From: Burhinus oedicnemus
Taxonomy: Eukaryota > Chordata > Aves > Charadriiformes > Burhinidae
Length of the DNA: 64,000 bases
Direction: 5' to 3'
NCBI GenBank assembly: GCA_008921705.1
Contig: VFFE01007016.1
Location: 926,387 to 990,386 of the forward strand
The position numbers were made by a program, and so were the translations under genes. Below, piece after piece: positions 11,108 through 22,769 of this stretch. The notes under the pieces were generated by a model that ran no database searches, was not told the origin of the DNA, and saw only the letters and a list, made by a program, of their open reading frames with translations. How positions within the stretch are numbered: the first letter of the stretch is position 1; each line of letters opens with the position of its first letter.

Positions 11108-12500
11108 ACCCCTCTATATATTATCCATAACTGCAGCACTTTTCCTAGCTGTTCTTATTCCTCAGGTTGCTTCACCACAGTCAAGAACACGAGCGTGTCT
11201 CACACCGGTATTAAAACCCTGTGTTGCTGCTTTCTAAAATCCTGCAGCGCAGGGTGAATGTTGCTGTGCAGACAAAGGTCTGACTTTTCAGCAGCATTAA
11301 ATTAGGCAGCTCGAAGGTGTAGCACGCCGTCTGGCTGGCTGGATGAAAGGCACGTCCTCCGCGTACGCCGCAGCGCCGGCGGGCAGACAGCTCAACCTCG
11401 CCGTTACTACAGACATGGCATCATGGAGGGGGGTGGGGAAAGAAAAAAAGAGAGACCTCCTGTCTCCCTAATTCCTGTTGAGAACTTCTGCCCCGTAGGG
11501 ATCAGCCTTGCCTTCCTCCCTAGTTTGGGAGCATCTTCTCTGCCCTTTATTTATTACAAGATCAAAGATCCATCTCCATGGAAACGTCTGAGCTCAAAGA
11601 GTTTCTGCACTACGGCTTTACATCCCGCACGGAGGTTTTGGCACCGTTTTTTGAAACAGAAGCTTTAAGATGATGAGCATTTGGGTCTCTACAGAAGTGG
11701 TTTGATGAGTAATAATCAATAACCCGAGCAGCACGCGTGTACGTATAACTCACGCGCACACTGCGGAGCAGAACTGCCGTTGCATGACAGCATCTGCAGT
11801 CCATGAGGAGCGCAGCTGGACACGGAAGCATCCCATGCCCTGGCTCCTACACCTTCCAGGCTGTTTCCCCTCACATCCAGGGTAGATGAGGGACACTGAC
11901 ACCCGTGTTCTTCGATAGCTGGCACCCCACCACTTTGTCCCCACATCTGAAGCTTGGTAGGACTTTGAGCAGATGTAGAGACCAGAGCCACGTGGGCAGA
12001 GCTGCTGGGGCCCCTTCCTGCCCGCCCTGGGCTGCCTCTGAAGCCTCAGAGGAGGCAGCTGTGGAGCTGCTTGGACTTACCCAACAGAGACGGCAAGTGG
12101 CCCAACACCCAGCCCAGCAAAGACTTCATGAATCCTGCATTTAAACTGTTACCTCTGCACCAGCAGTCGTTCCCTTCCAGGAGTGCCGACTTCCAATTCC
12201 TTCAGAACAGTGGCTCCTACAACTAATTCCCTGGAAAGGGAAAATAAAAAAAAGAAGATGTAAACCAGACATGGCTTATGATGTTTTTTTTATTCCCCGT
12301 TCAGCTCGCCACATGGCCACACAAACTGTTAAACTGTCGTACTGGAGACAGGAGCGACCAACCAGGAGGAAAACTATTCAAACAGCCGTTGGAGCAAAGT
12401 GGACGTGGAGCCTCGCAGGAGATCCTGGATTCGGTTTCGGCCTCATGTGAAGAAAAGCCGGGACAAAAAAAAAAAAAGGAGTGAAACAGGATTCACTTGC

Positions 12501-12546
12501 GAAACTCACATTTTCACGGGGACGAGACTCACATTTTCACAGGCGT
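12501..12546. repeat. Two-copy 23-bp tandem duplication
   Basis: The 14-mer ACTCACATTTTCAC occurs at 12504 and again at 12527. The surrounding 23-bp unit is duplicated with a few substitutions. Confidence 0.8.
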
Positions 12547-12769
12547 GTCCCAGGAAGGGCGAGCAGGGAATGGAGAGCACGTGGGGCAGCGTTAGCAGCG
12601 AAGCAGAGCTGACAGCACCGACCCGGAGAGCGTCGGCCAGTGCCTGGGGCAGGAGGGAGCCCCATCTCGCAGCACCGCCGCGGGCAGATCCTGCTCCCAA
12701 GGACGTCAGACCACATCTCGCTACTGCTTGCGGCGGTGGCGAGCCCCCAGTTGCCCATATGCACGCACA

Positions 12770-13075
12770 ATGTGATTTTTATAATCATATTAAACAAATT
12801 CAGAATAGCAACTGTGCAGAGAGCAATCCAGCTGCCAGCATTTAGCCTTATCCTAGGGCACAGACAGAATACGCCAGGCATGAATTAATACCGCATAAGC
12901 TGCGCCATGCTGAGTTTCATGGCTTAATTATAAAAGAGAAAGCAATAATCAAGGGATCTGTAAGGCTAATAAATGTTCTGAGAACACCGAATGTGACACA
13001 AGAGCCGCCGCCAGTGCGACAGGACATGAATGCGTTTAAAAAGCACATTAATCACACACCGTGTATTAATTCGCA
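12770..13075. promoter_or_regulatory. Candidate conserved noncoding element
   Basis: An A/T-rich block inside GC-richer flanks, dense in homeodomain-type cores (TTAATTAT, ATTAAT twice, TAATTCGC) and AATAA motifs. Such local composition is typical of vertebrate developmental enhancers. This is inference from texture only; no alignment was possible. Confidence 0.25.
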
Positions 13076-14225
13076 GCTGGTTTCCAGTGACAGCACTTGG
13101 CCTTCAGCCACCTTCGTAGCATCACTGGGCACAAGCGGATCATCGCCGAGCCCGGAGCAAAGCGGGCTGTGGTCTACCCACGAGCGAAAATATCACAGCC
13201 ACGCATCGGTTCAACGAGACACAGACGTTCGCTCTGGCTTAAAGCTCCGCAGCCCCGTGACACTCCACTGCCTTGTGCCTAAGCTTGAGCTCTCACACCT
13301 GCGTGGGCTTTTGGAGGTTTCTGGGTCAGCGATGGTGTCCACCAGGCTGCACCGCGTGAGTCACCTGGCGAAGGACAGCGCAAGGAGAAAACCAGGCCCC
13401 TGGCAAATTCTCCAGTCATCTCTGCAGCAAAATACTTGGAATCACTTCTGTTCCTCAGCACCCCAACTATCCTCTCCATCTCATATTTCATCTCGCTGCA
13501 GCTTTTTAATTACACCGGCAGCTCATTGCGGGGCTTTGCCCGTCATTCACAGACTTCCATTCTTCTTCCATATGGAGTACCTGTTTCTATAGAGGGTACT
13601 GCCTCCACTTAGGTTATTGCTCACGTGAAACTTGATGTCTGTGTGTCCCTGGCTTAGGGAAAACTCTGATAAACCTTAAAACAGAGATGCCATCAAAAAG
13701 AACCCCTCATCTGCACTACCACACAGCGATCCCTAAATTCCTCTACACCAAGGACGAGCCCCAGCCCTTTACCAGTCGCTGACATCAGCTAGATACTCCT
13801 TGGGCTGAAACGCTGCAGGACTGGGTGCCAGTCAGGGCTGCACGTATAGAAACTTGAAACACTCCCAAACATCCACTTCCACCCAGTAATTCATTGCATC
13901 CATCCTCCAGCCCTCTACAAAGGGCAGCTCTTTGCAGTTCTCTGCCCAAAGATCCATTATCAAACCAAAGCATCTAGAAAGAAATAGCTACCCTTCTTCT
14001 CTTACTAATAAACCCAAATTTAACTATGTCCTACTTAACACCTCCTCTGAAACCAGGAAGCGAGATGCTATTTCTGCTGGCCTCGATAAGTGGCCTCTGC
14101 TGAACCCCAGGGAACGCACGGACCAGGTACTAGGCTGAGTTTAAAGCCTGGGCCGGATTGCTCAGGCAGCAGCCTCCTTCCTCGGTGTTCCTAAATCCTA
14201 ATCAGGAGCCAAGAGGAAGCAAACA

Positions 14226-14270
14226 CAAAAACAAAAAAAAAAGAACGTAAATTAAAAAAAAAAAAAAAAG
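14226..14270. repeat. A-rich low-complexity tract
   Basis: A-runs including one of 16 A, broken by CAAA and AGAACGTAAATT. No adjacent retroelement recognised. Confidence 0.65.
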
Positions 14271-16752
14271 AATCACTCTGTACAATCCCCAGATCTTTTA
14301 TGCCAGGCCAAATTTGTACACTGAAGTTGCATTCGCCAGGCTGTAAAAATATATCTCTGCCCCCTCCTCTGCCTCTGCGACCATATGGGGACCTGAAATC
14401 GCGCTTCCTCATGGGAATGAATCATGGAGCATCCACACTGACTTCCCACAGAGAAACTTCAAACATGAAAGCAGCAGTAGAAGAGGAAGAAGACCCTGCA
14501 TAGGGGCACAGCTTGGGATAGAATAAGTTTTCCTTAGATTGGCACAAAGACAGATTTGAACCAGCTATCGCCTAGATCTGTGGGTCGACAGCCCCTTCTC
14601 AAAGGTCTCTAATGCCAGTAAAAAGTCTTAAATCTGACTAAACCCGTAGTATTAGGAGCTGCCCAGGGAAGCATGATCTAGCAACTTATTTGCAAGTAAA
14701 TAAATGGCTGCCCTTCATTCCCCCGCAGAGCTTCTGCCCGGTGTTTTCATCCTCACTCCATAGCTGTTCTCTTTTCCTCCGGCATCAGCGTGCGGCAGCA
14801 GATTGCACTCGCTAATCAAAGAAGGGCTGGGCTCTTGTTGTTTTCTGTCTTAAAGTCTGTGGCACTACAGTAACACCACCCAAACGCGTGTTTTCATTAA
14901 TGCTCCTCCCCAAGCCACCGGTAGAGCCTGGACCCTGCCAGGACAGAGCAGAGAGGGACAGTTTTGCCGGTCCGGTGCGTTTTCCAGATGGAGCACGAGC
15001 ATTGCCTTAGGGACATGAATGCCTCCACTCCATCACCTACCAGAAGGTGCTTGCTGCTCTCTTTGACCACCTCCTGCTGAGGGAAAGAAGCTGTCCTTCA
15101 CTGCTGTCGATCCAAGCCGCTTCACTTGGACTTCTCAAGAGAATCACGGGAAAACCCGAGTAGCACGCTGACAGCACTATTCACCCATGCCCCCGTGAGG
15201 TTCATCCGTAGGGCTCTTGAGGAAAGGGTGATGGATAGGGCACAAAGCAGCACGTCCTGGCACACAAATGGGGACAGCTTGGGTAGCACCCAGGGCAGCA
15301 GCTGGGCAAAGGAGGAGCCTTTCCACAGCACCAGCACAATACACTGCATTTTTAAGGGTATCATGAGTGAATGGAAGACAAGGAACGTTTCATCTCCCTT
15401 TCACACCCTCTGATGTACCCATAGAGCCAAACCAATGGATTTCAGCTAGGAAGCACAAAGCTCCTGTAGCCTTGTCAGACGCGGTCCCTCAGACTCTCCT
15501 CTTCAAGGTGAACGTCTGCTTTAATAATTCCTCATCTCCTCAGGCCCTCCGTCTACCAGAAACACGCCACCAGATCTCCAGCCTGCAAAGGAAGCGAACC
15601 TGTCCCCGGAAGGGCAGTCCATGCTACCTCCTCCCAGTAACTCCCAGGCGGGTAACTCTCAATCTCCACCACAAACCAGTCCATCCTGTTTCTCTTCCTC
15701 CTTTCCACCACCATTAATATGGAACAGATCTCACCCTTTGGCTTTTGTGCCTGTCCCTACTAGCAAGTTTTGCAGCCGCCCCATTTTCATAGAAGCAGCA
15801 ACACAAGACTATATTCTTATTTTTCGGTACATTCCCTAATTCTCCTCCGTGTGCCCAGCACAGCACCACGGTGAGACAGCTCCTTGCCCAGCTGCGGCTG
15901 CCATTGCGTTAGGACCAACAGCAAAGTGGCAGCTAGTAATTCTGCAGCGCTGCCCAGATGTAGGTCGGCGCTTTGTGGTTGACCAGCGGAGACAGAACAA
16001 GAGCTGAACCCACGTGGCTTTCTCCAGACTGCTACTAACACCCAAACTTTAAGAAAAGTTAGCTCGCCTGCATTTACGCTTTGCAGCACAGGCTGAAATT
16101 AAGAGGCATCCCGGCCCCTTTGAAACCGCCTCGAGATCAGAAGAAATAACACTCTGACTTTCAAATAGCCAGAACTCCAATAACAGGAGAATGTTTCACG
16201 CCTGCGGCAAGCGATTTGCTTTCTGCAAAATAACTGCACACGTGTCCAGAGCGTAATCCCACCGGGAGAGAGCCCCTGCAGGAGCCCTGGTTCAAACTGA
16301 AAGGGCAAGTGAGGCTGAAAAGAGAAGCTGGGAGGCGGAAGGGCAACGATTTGCCCCCGTCACGCTGCAGACCAGCGGCAGAACTGCAAAGGCCCCGACA
16401 GCCAGCACAGAACTCGCTCTTCATCAGCTCAGGGCAACTGGCTGATGCTGCCTGGGAGTCACCTACCTCCAGCCGTGTGTCCAGCAGCCTCCTGTCAACC
16501 TGAGGGGATAAACGCAGAGAGACCCAACACAGGTATGTACCACCAGTGTGGCACACACCACCATCCCAGGTCGGCTAGAGGGGACAGGGCACTAAACCCC
16601 ACCAGACAAACTGGGTCTGAGCAATCCTCCAGCCGTCCTTACCCAGGTCCTATTCCAAAAGGGACAACTCAGTGCAACACCTTCACAGCTGTCCAGGAGG
16701 GATTTAGAAATACACACCAAGAGCAGAGTCTTCAATTCATTTCTTAAAGGCC

Positions 16753-17145
16753 AGGTAGGACCATGAGGTCACCTCTTCACAGCAAAGCCCACTACATTTC
16801 ACCCCCTCCTTGCTCTGCTGAACCCAAGAACACGTGCTTGGCTGAAGCCCATCTTGCAGAAAAGCATCTTATCTTGATTGGAAAGCACTACCAGATGGAA
16901 AGACTTTCACTTTCCCCAGTAATTTGTTCCAGCAGCTAATCAACTTCATTCTTAAAAAATTAACGCCTATTTTCTCATTTCAATTTGTCTGGCTTCAGCC
17001 TGCAGCTGTGGGTTTGGGCCATGTCTCTTCTCTTTGGCTTAAACAGCTCTTGGGTACCTGCCTTTTCTCCTCGTGGAGCTATTTAGGTATCGCTATACAA
17101 TTTTCTTCAGCTAAACAACTACAGTTGCTTAAGTTCCAGTCTTAG
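16753..17145 (-). mobile_element. Old CR1-type LINE 3' fragment
   Basis: The sequence follows, with many substitutions, the 3' region of amniote CR1 elements in antisense orientation. It has a GACCATGAGGTCACCTC-like start, CTTGATTGGAAAG, TAATTTGTTCCAGCAGCTAATC, TTTCTCATTTCAATTTGTCT, and CAGCTAAACAACTAC...TTAAG in consensus order. The element's own 3' end would point to lower coordinates. The match is from memory of the consensus. No reverse-transcriptase open frame survives and no terminal 8-bp CR1 repeats are visible. Confidence 0.6.
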
Positions 17146-18900
17146 GCATCAGTTTGGGCATTTTTTTTTAATTCCACTTCCCCCTGAGGACGTGCTGCTC
17201 CATGAAGTTCCCTGCACTCACCTACCCAAGGCACGCGCCTCTATTTTACATCCTTCTACGCAGAGGCAACAGATCGTGGCCTCTCTCGGAAACGCAACTC
17301 GGCATAAACAATTGAGTTTAGAAGCAGAATAATGATTGCTGCTGCTCACTGCAGATAAAGGCCACTTGTGGTGAGCATCACGTCTCTGCTGCGACCAGCT
17401 TTAATCACAGCTGAGCTAATGCTGAGCGCAACCGTCCCGGCGCTCTTCCGCTCCCTCCCCGGCCGTACGTCTCCGTCCCTCCCATTCACCCCACATCTGC
17501 CCTCTGTAACTCCGGGCTGTCTTCTCATCTGATTTTTGACCACCTCCTCCTCCCTTTTCCCCTTCCCCTTGTACTGATCTGTTAATAAAACCACTCGCCT
17601 CCTAAAAAGCCAGAGAGTGAATGCGTGGCTGTTTCCTCATCACTCTCCGTTCCTGCTCTCCCTTTCCCTCCATATAAGATCTCTGGAGCACGGACTATCC
17701 ACGTCTGCCCGGGACAAATGCATCATTACGAACATTCAATAACACCACCAGTCCTATTTACCTGTGCTGACCGGCCAGCGGTCTGGCAGCTAAGCCGAGT
17801 ATTAATTATTATGTTTAAATGCAACAGGTTTTGTAGGAAATAAAAAGCATTTTTGGAGCACGCTGGATCGCGACAGTATTTTTGTCTGGTCTAGCTCACG
17901 GCTTCCTTGGAGCAGGAGCCGACTCTGTGAGGCTTGTATTGTTCTGAACATGTTGATGGTGTACTATGAGCAACTCGCAAATAGATAATTTCAGTTAATT
18001 AATACAAATAAACTCTAATTACAAGCAGCAACCAATTAAAACAGCACAGAGGGCATCTCCTGTGCTCGGGGTAGCAGCCGAAGTGGAAGATGATGCTATT
18101 GCGTGGCCTCGGGACTGCCTCCCGCCCTCCCCGCACGCTGAATTTCAGGAAGGTTTCCCACAGAGGCTTCGCGAGCCACCGCCGCTGCCAGGAGAAGCTG
18201 CTGCTTCGCCTCTCGGCCTGATTATGATAGCAGCAAATTAGGGCAATTTTTCACCAGCGATGCTGTTGGTGCCTTAGGAGCAGCGCGGGTCCCGGGGACG
18301 GCAGGCTGCGGCACACAGTGGTGTGCCCATTCTGGTGCTTCCCAACCCCGAAGTCACATGGTGACCATGGCACATGGTCATTTGTCCACTTCTGTGGCCA
18401 CCTCAGCTCCGACGAGGCATTTATGCTGGCCCTTGCAGGCCCATGGCAGCATTTCGGCTGCCGGGACCACTACAGCTCCTGAGGCTGTAAAATGCACCTT
18501 TTTTTTCCTAATTTCAGTTTATGTCACTTAGGGACACGCTTGTGTCCCAGCCAGGGTGTTCCTTTTTCCTTCCATCTAGGGATGGCAGGAATGAGGGATC
18601 AAAGCACTGCAGGGATCAAAACATGAAAGCCAGAATAAATGAAGCCATGAAGAAGTGGGAATGGAGATTCACTCCCCTAACGTAATTAACCTTTCCAAGA
18701 ACAGATAATATTCCCAAATTAAAGGACATCGTGGGACACAGAAACGCAGCCGGGTCACGTGGGAGATATGTACGGAGCGAAGCATCAAGGCAAATGCAAA
18801 CACGGCGCCCGCGGAGGAGATCGCATCAGTCGCCGGCATAACCACATAACCAGTGCTCCGCTCTCCAGACACCCACCGCTTCATTCATTTCTCATTAAGA
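17146..18900. other. Intergenic, with candidate regulatory blocks
   Basis: No gene recognised. The stretch is pyrimidine-rich near 17430-17580 and has A/T-rich homeobox-motif clusters near 17780-18060, just upstream of the CpG island. It may belong to the AMZ1 upstream regulatory region. Confidence 0.5.
17780..18060. promoter_or_regulatory. Candidate conserved noncoding element
   Basis: Clustered motifs ATTAATTATT, CAGTTAATTAAT, CTCTAATTACAAG and CCAATTAAAA sit in otherwise GC-rich sequence within about 1 kb of the CpG island. The texture suggests an enhancer; no alignment could be made. Confidence 0.25.
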
Positions 18901-19198
18901 GCAGAGACTAAAGGGCTCCCAGTCCTCCCAGTGCCGCCGCCTTGCTCAGCCCCAGGCTCTATTCGGGAACGCGCTTCCCAAAATATGGGCTGACTTTGCT
19001 CTCCCTCCTCTCTCCCAGGCTCCAGCCAGCCGGGGGGGCGGAAGGGGGGACACCTGCCGCTGCCACCAGCCTGCGAGGGCCCGTGGACACCCTCTCCCCG
19101 CACCCGGCCACAAGCCCGACCCCCCTCCCTCCTCGCCCATTCCCCCCTCCTCACTTTGCAGGGGGGGTCCGGCCAAGCTGGGTGCCGCTGTCCCCCTC

Positions 19199-19218
19199 NN
19201 NNNNNNNNNNNNNNNNNN
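19199..19218. other. Assembly gap (20 N)
   Basis: Twenty consecutive N within the most GC-rich part of the CpG island. The true missing length is unknown; short placeholder gaps in such sequence usually reflect sequencing drop-out. Confidence 0.99.
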
Positions 19219-19369
19219 CCCCCACCCCGGGCAGCCCCGCCCCGAGGGCGCCCCCCGGCGGTTGCCCCTCGCACCGGCGGGAGGCGGCTCTCGGCAGCGG
19301 CTCGGCGAATCCCGCGGGCTCCCGGCGGAGGGGCCGAGCTCCCCCTTTTGCTCCCCCTTTTTCTTCTTC

Positions 19370-19420
19370 CTCCTCCTCCTCCTCCTGCTGCTGCTGCTGC
19401 TCCTCCTGCCGCCGCCGCCG
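19370..19420. repeat. Compound trinucleotide repeat (TTC/TCC/TGC/GCC)
   Basis: Consecutive blocks of TTC, TCC, TGC, TCC and GCC triplets, about 17 triplets in all, just upstream of the donor at 19500. If transcribed it lies in the predicted noncoding first exon of AMZ1. Confidence 0.9.
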
Positions 19421-19548
19421 GGCTCCGCTCCGCCTCGCCAGCCGGGTGCCCCGGCCCTGCCGCACCTCCCCGGCCTCCGCAACCCCGGCCCGGCGGGCGG
19501 TGAGTCGTGTGTGTGTGTCCCCCCCGCCGCCACCTCCCCGGGCAGCTC

Positions 19549-19574
19549 GGGGTGGGCACGGGGGGGGCGTGGGG
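19549..19574 (+). other. Potential G-quadruplex
   Basis: Four or more G-runs (GGGG, GGG, eight or more G, GGGG) separated by short loops, about 50 bases after the predicted first donor. Confidence 0.5.
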
Positions 19575-19685
19575 TCGCTCTCATCGCAGGGAGGGCACAG
19601 CCCGGCGCGGTGGGAAGGGGGGACCGGCCGGTGTCGGGGTGCGGTGGGAGCCCCCCCCCTCCCCCGGCGGGGGAGAGCGGGCTCG

Positions 19686-19994
19686 GGGCATCTCCCCGGG
19701 AGGTGGGCATGGCTCCCCGGGTGATCGGCATCGCTCCCCGGGTGCTGGTGGTCGTGCTCGGAGCATCCTCCCTCCGGTGATGGAGGATCCCGCTTAGGGC
19801 ATCCCCTCCGCCGGGGTGCGGGGGGACCCCGCTTGGGGCATCCCCCACCCCACGGCAGGGTGATGGGGGCCCTGCCCGGGGCATCATCCCCACGGGGTGC
19901 GGGGGGTCCTGCCCGGGGCACTCTCCTGGAGTGCTGGGACCGTCTTTGGTGCATCCTCCTGGCGTCTTGGGGTCCCAGGGTGCTGGGGGACTCG
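19686..19994. repeat. Degenerate GC-rich minisatellite
   Basis: Nine units each open with a GGGCATC-like box, at 19686, 19705, 19726, 19760, 19797, 19836, 19879, 19916 and 19948. The later units are 32-43 bp and also share GGGGTGCGGGGGG and CCTGCCCG/CCCGCTTG segments. Confidence 0.8.
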
Positions 19995-21905
19995 GTCCTT
20001 CCCCACAAACCCACCCGTGCGATTCCCATCCCACGGATCAGCATCAACTGCCCCTTTTCCAAATCAGCAGGGTCGGGGGCTCAGGTGTCCCGGGAGCAGG
20101 ACCTGCTTCTGCAGCGTTTCCAGAACATGTCTCCTACCCAGCAAACCTCCGGGCTGGCAGAGCTGCCTGACTGCGAGGGTACGGCTGGCCGCTAAGGAAT
20201 CTTGGGTTTGGGGTCTGCCATCGGTCGTCCCCCCGCCAAGCCGTGCTGGCTTTGCGGCTCCTCGGCCGCGGTACTACCTTGGAGCCCCCTCCTTCTCCTC
20301 GGCTGTAAAATGCACATAAACATCCCCTACCTGGCGGCACCACTTAAAAAGCACTTGATTTCTTGGGAGGAGGCACAGCATTACAGTGCATTTATACGGC
20401 ATGATGAACCACTTTTATGACGCCTGGGCTCGAGGGAATATCTAACCGTAGCCGTACCTGTTCGGGCTTTCATCTGTATGGAAAATGCAGCTTCTTTCCT
20501 GGCTAACACTGGGGTTGTCTTGCAGAAACCATTTAGTCTGTCTAGACGAGTATGATGAAGAGCAAAGCGCCTGGAGCTGTGAATGATTAGAGCGCGGGTA
20601 TCTCCGCAGCGTCGGGTTTGTTGTACAGCGCTGATAGGTGTTGCCCTGTTTCTGGGTGCTTTGGGGTCTTCGGTTAGCAAACGCCCAGGAACCAGCCAGC
20701 AGATCGTAGAGGTTTGCTCCACGTAAGAGCAAGGGCAGGAGAAGGCAGCCAGCCCTTCATCACACGTGTGCATGGGAGAAGCATCGCAGAGAGTTTAGCC
20801 AGACTGAAGTGAAGAGAGAAAGCACTGAAAATGATGAATAAATGGGTGATAAGGGGGAGCAGGGGGAAGGGCATATACCACCAGCTTGTTTTCTGGAAGG
20901 TAACGCAGAGAAGTTCGTGAATGTTTGTATGACACTTAGAGAGCCTCGGACACAAGGCACTGAAAAAGAGTAGCATTATGTATGAGTATAGAATAAAATC
21001 CTTAGGACAGCAGATTGAAACTAGGGATAATGTACGTCCTTAATACATAGTCACATGAAGAAAAGTGTATTGAAGAGAGCAGGCTTTAACGTAAAACAAA
21101 ATCAAGGGGAAAGTGGATGTGTAGGTGCTCTTAAATACCTAAGAACACTTAAATAAAGACAGATGCAAGCATCTGTCTCCATCTTAGATATGTAATGACC
21201 TTTACAAATCTAGTCTTCAATCCTGCAAACCTTTCTGCATATGAGTTGTCCGTCTGACTTGTCCAACCGTCCAAGTAAAGGAATGAGGAAGATTCACGTA
21301 AAGACAAACTTCCAGGACTGAGCCTCGCGGCAATAACATATCAATCACAGTTCTGATATGACAGGTAGATTTTCATCCCTGTACATGCATGTGTGAATCC
21401 CTGAAGGTTTCCACAGCTCCAAAAATGACTCATTTTGCAAGAGACCACACAAAGCATCTGTTTCCCAGTCACAAACACATTCTAGAGACGTTACACATAA
21501 ATATTATTGGGATCTGGCAGTATGTGGGGCCAGAAGGTTTTGTCTAAATTTATGGTCTTGAACACATACAGATCTGACTCAGGGTTTTGTGGCCATTTAG
21601 CGCAAAATGAACAGAAGATGCTGCAGTTCCTTGTAGGTGCATGTATGGGGATGATCGGGTCCAGAGTGGATCTTACCCACGAGCAGAGATCGATTCTGAG
21701 AAGTGCTGAGCATCTTGAAATTGCCCCGCCGCCCTCAGGAGTTGCCCCGTTTCGGGTCTGAACCTGACCAAGCGGACTTGGTCTGACCCCAGCAGCTGAG
21801 CTTACTCAGCAGGCAAAGCCCAGCGCTGTGCTGGGGGCTGGTTTAGGGCCTCCGGGAAGGAGCTGGACTAGCGAGAATTTTATTTGGACCGGGGTTAGAT
21901 GCCGG

Positions 21906-21942
21906 CACACCTCGGTGTCAGACACCGTCACACCTCGGTGTC
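21906..21942. repeat. 23-bp direct repeat with internal palindrome
   Basis: CACACCTCGGTGTC occurs at 21906 and again at 21929. Between the copies, GGTGTCAGACACC (21914-21926) is a perfect inverted repeat around one A. Confidence 0.8.
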
Positions 21943-22769
21943 CTCTCTCTCCCCCATCACGTTGGACTTTCTCGCCTGTTGAGAGTTTGGCTTCTCAGTC
22001 AAGAAAAATCTCTTTCTATACCTGTCAACGAATAAATTGAGAAAATTGCTTTCAGGCCGTCATCTGGGTGATGCTGGGAAGAAGAGACGGATCCGAGAGT
22101 AGCAGTAGCAGACACCAACTGCAAATCTCAGGAAAGGAGCTATTAAGCAACTAGGGCATGTGTTGATAATTAGGTAATGCTTGTTACGTTTGCTCTGGGC
22201 TTTTCATTTCTGTTGACCGGCTATGAATTTTCTGCACTATCCCTGCTTGTTTACAGTACGGCACTTAACTTAAGCAATTAATCACTTTTAAGAGACTCTG
22301 CTAATGTCCCTCTTGACATCCGAAGGGCCCAGTTAAATGAGTCTGCCTCTAAATACTTCACAGGAGCTGAGGGGGGAAGGAAACAGAATGAATCTCCTTC
22401 TGTGCATCTGCAGGCTGCAGTGTATATAAGAGTCAGAGTTAGAAATGACTTACAAGTGGACTTATAAAATAAAAAACTTTAGAATGACCTTTTTTTTTAC
22501 AAAAAAAGTTTTAAAAAATGTATATAAAAATACAATCTGTACAATGTTAGGGCCAAATTCCATAAAAAACCCCAAATAAATCCATTATGTACTGAATGCC
22601 CTTCTCTGGACCTGTACAACACAGATTTTCTGCCCGCAAGACCATTTGTGTCTTGTCAGAATACCCCAAATGAACTCGCGCTGTAAGACATTGCCTTGGC
22701 TTTTGAAAATTACACTGTTAGTGTCAGCCCCAGGCATATCTAGCCAAGAAAGCAATGTCAATATAATAG

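Larger units (their letters stand above)
9901..16752. other. Intergenic, no gene recognised
   Basis: No recognisable gene. It contains homopolymer tracts (A at 10459 and 14254, T at 11094), a 23-bp direct duplication at 12501, and an A/T-rich block near 12770-13075 that resembles a conserved regulatory element. The longest open frame (12993-13592, +, 199 codons) shows no known domain and is Ser/His-rich without a protein-like pattern. Confidence 0.6.
18900..20300 (+). promoter_or_regulatory. CpG island, probable AMZ1 promoter
   Basis: A long, strongly GC- and CpG-rich block interrupted by 20 N at 19199-19218. It lies 6.6 kb upstream of the first AMZ1 coding exon with no other gene in between, and holds a strong donor (GCG|GTGAGT at 19499/19500). 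It therefore most likely contains the AMZ1 transcription start. It could also start an unannotated noncoding RNA on either strand. Large open frames here are artefacts of GC content and cross the N gap. Confidence 0.6.

Noticed and set aside
5071..18900. IQCE or TTYH3, the human neighbours between BRAT1 and AMZ1
   Set aside because: No exon-like frames for an IQ-motif protein or a multi-membrane-spanning chloride channel were seen on either strand.
18946..20062. Very long - strand open frames (362 and 303 codons) and + strand frames through the CpG island
   Set aside because: They cross the N gap, are made of Pro/Gly/Arg/Ala repeats from GC-rich tandem DNA, and exist in several frames at once; a composition artefact.
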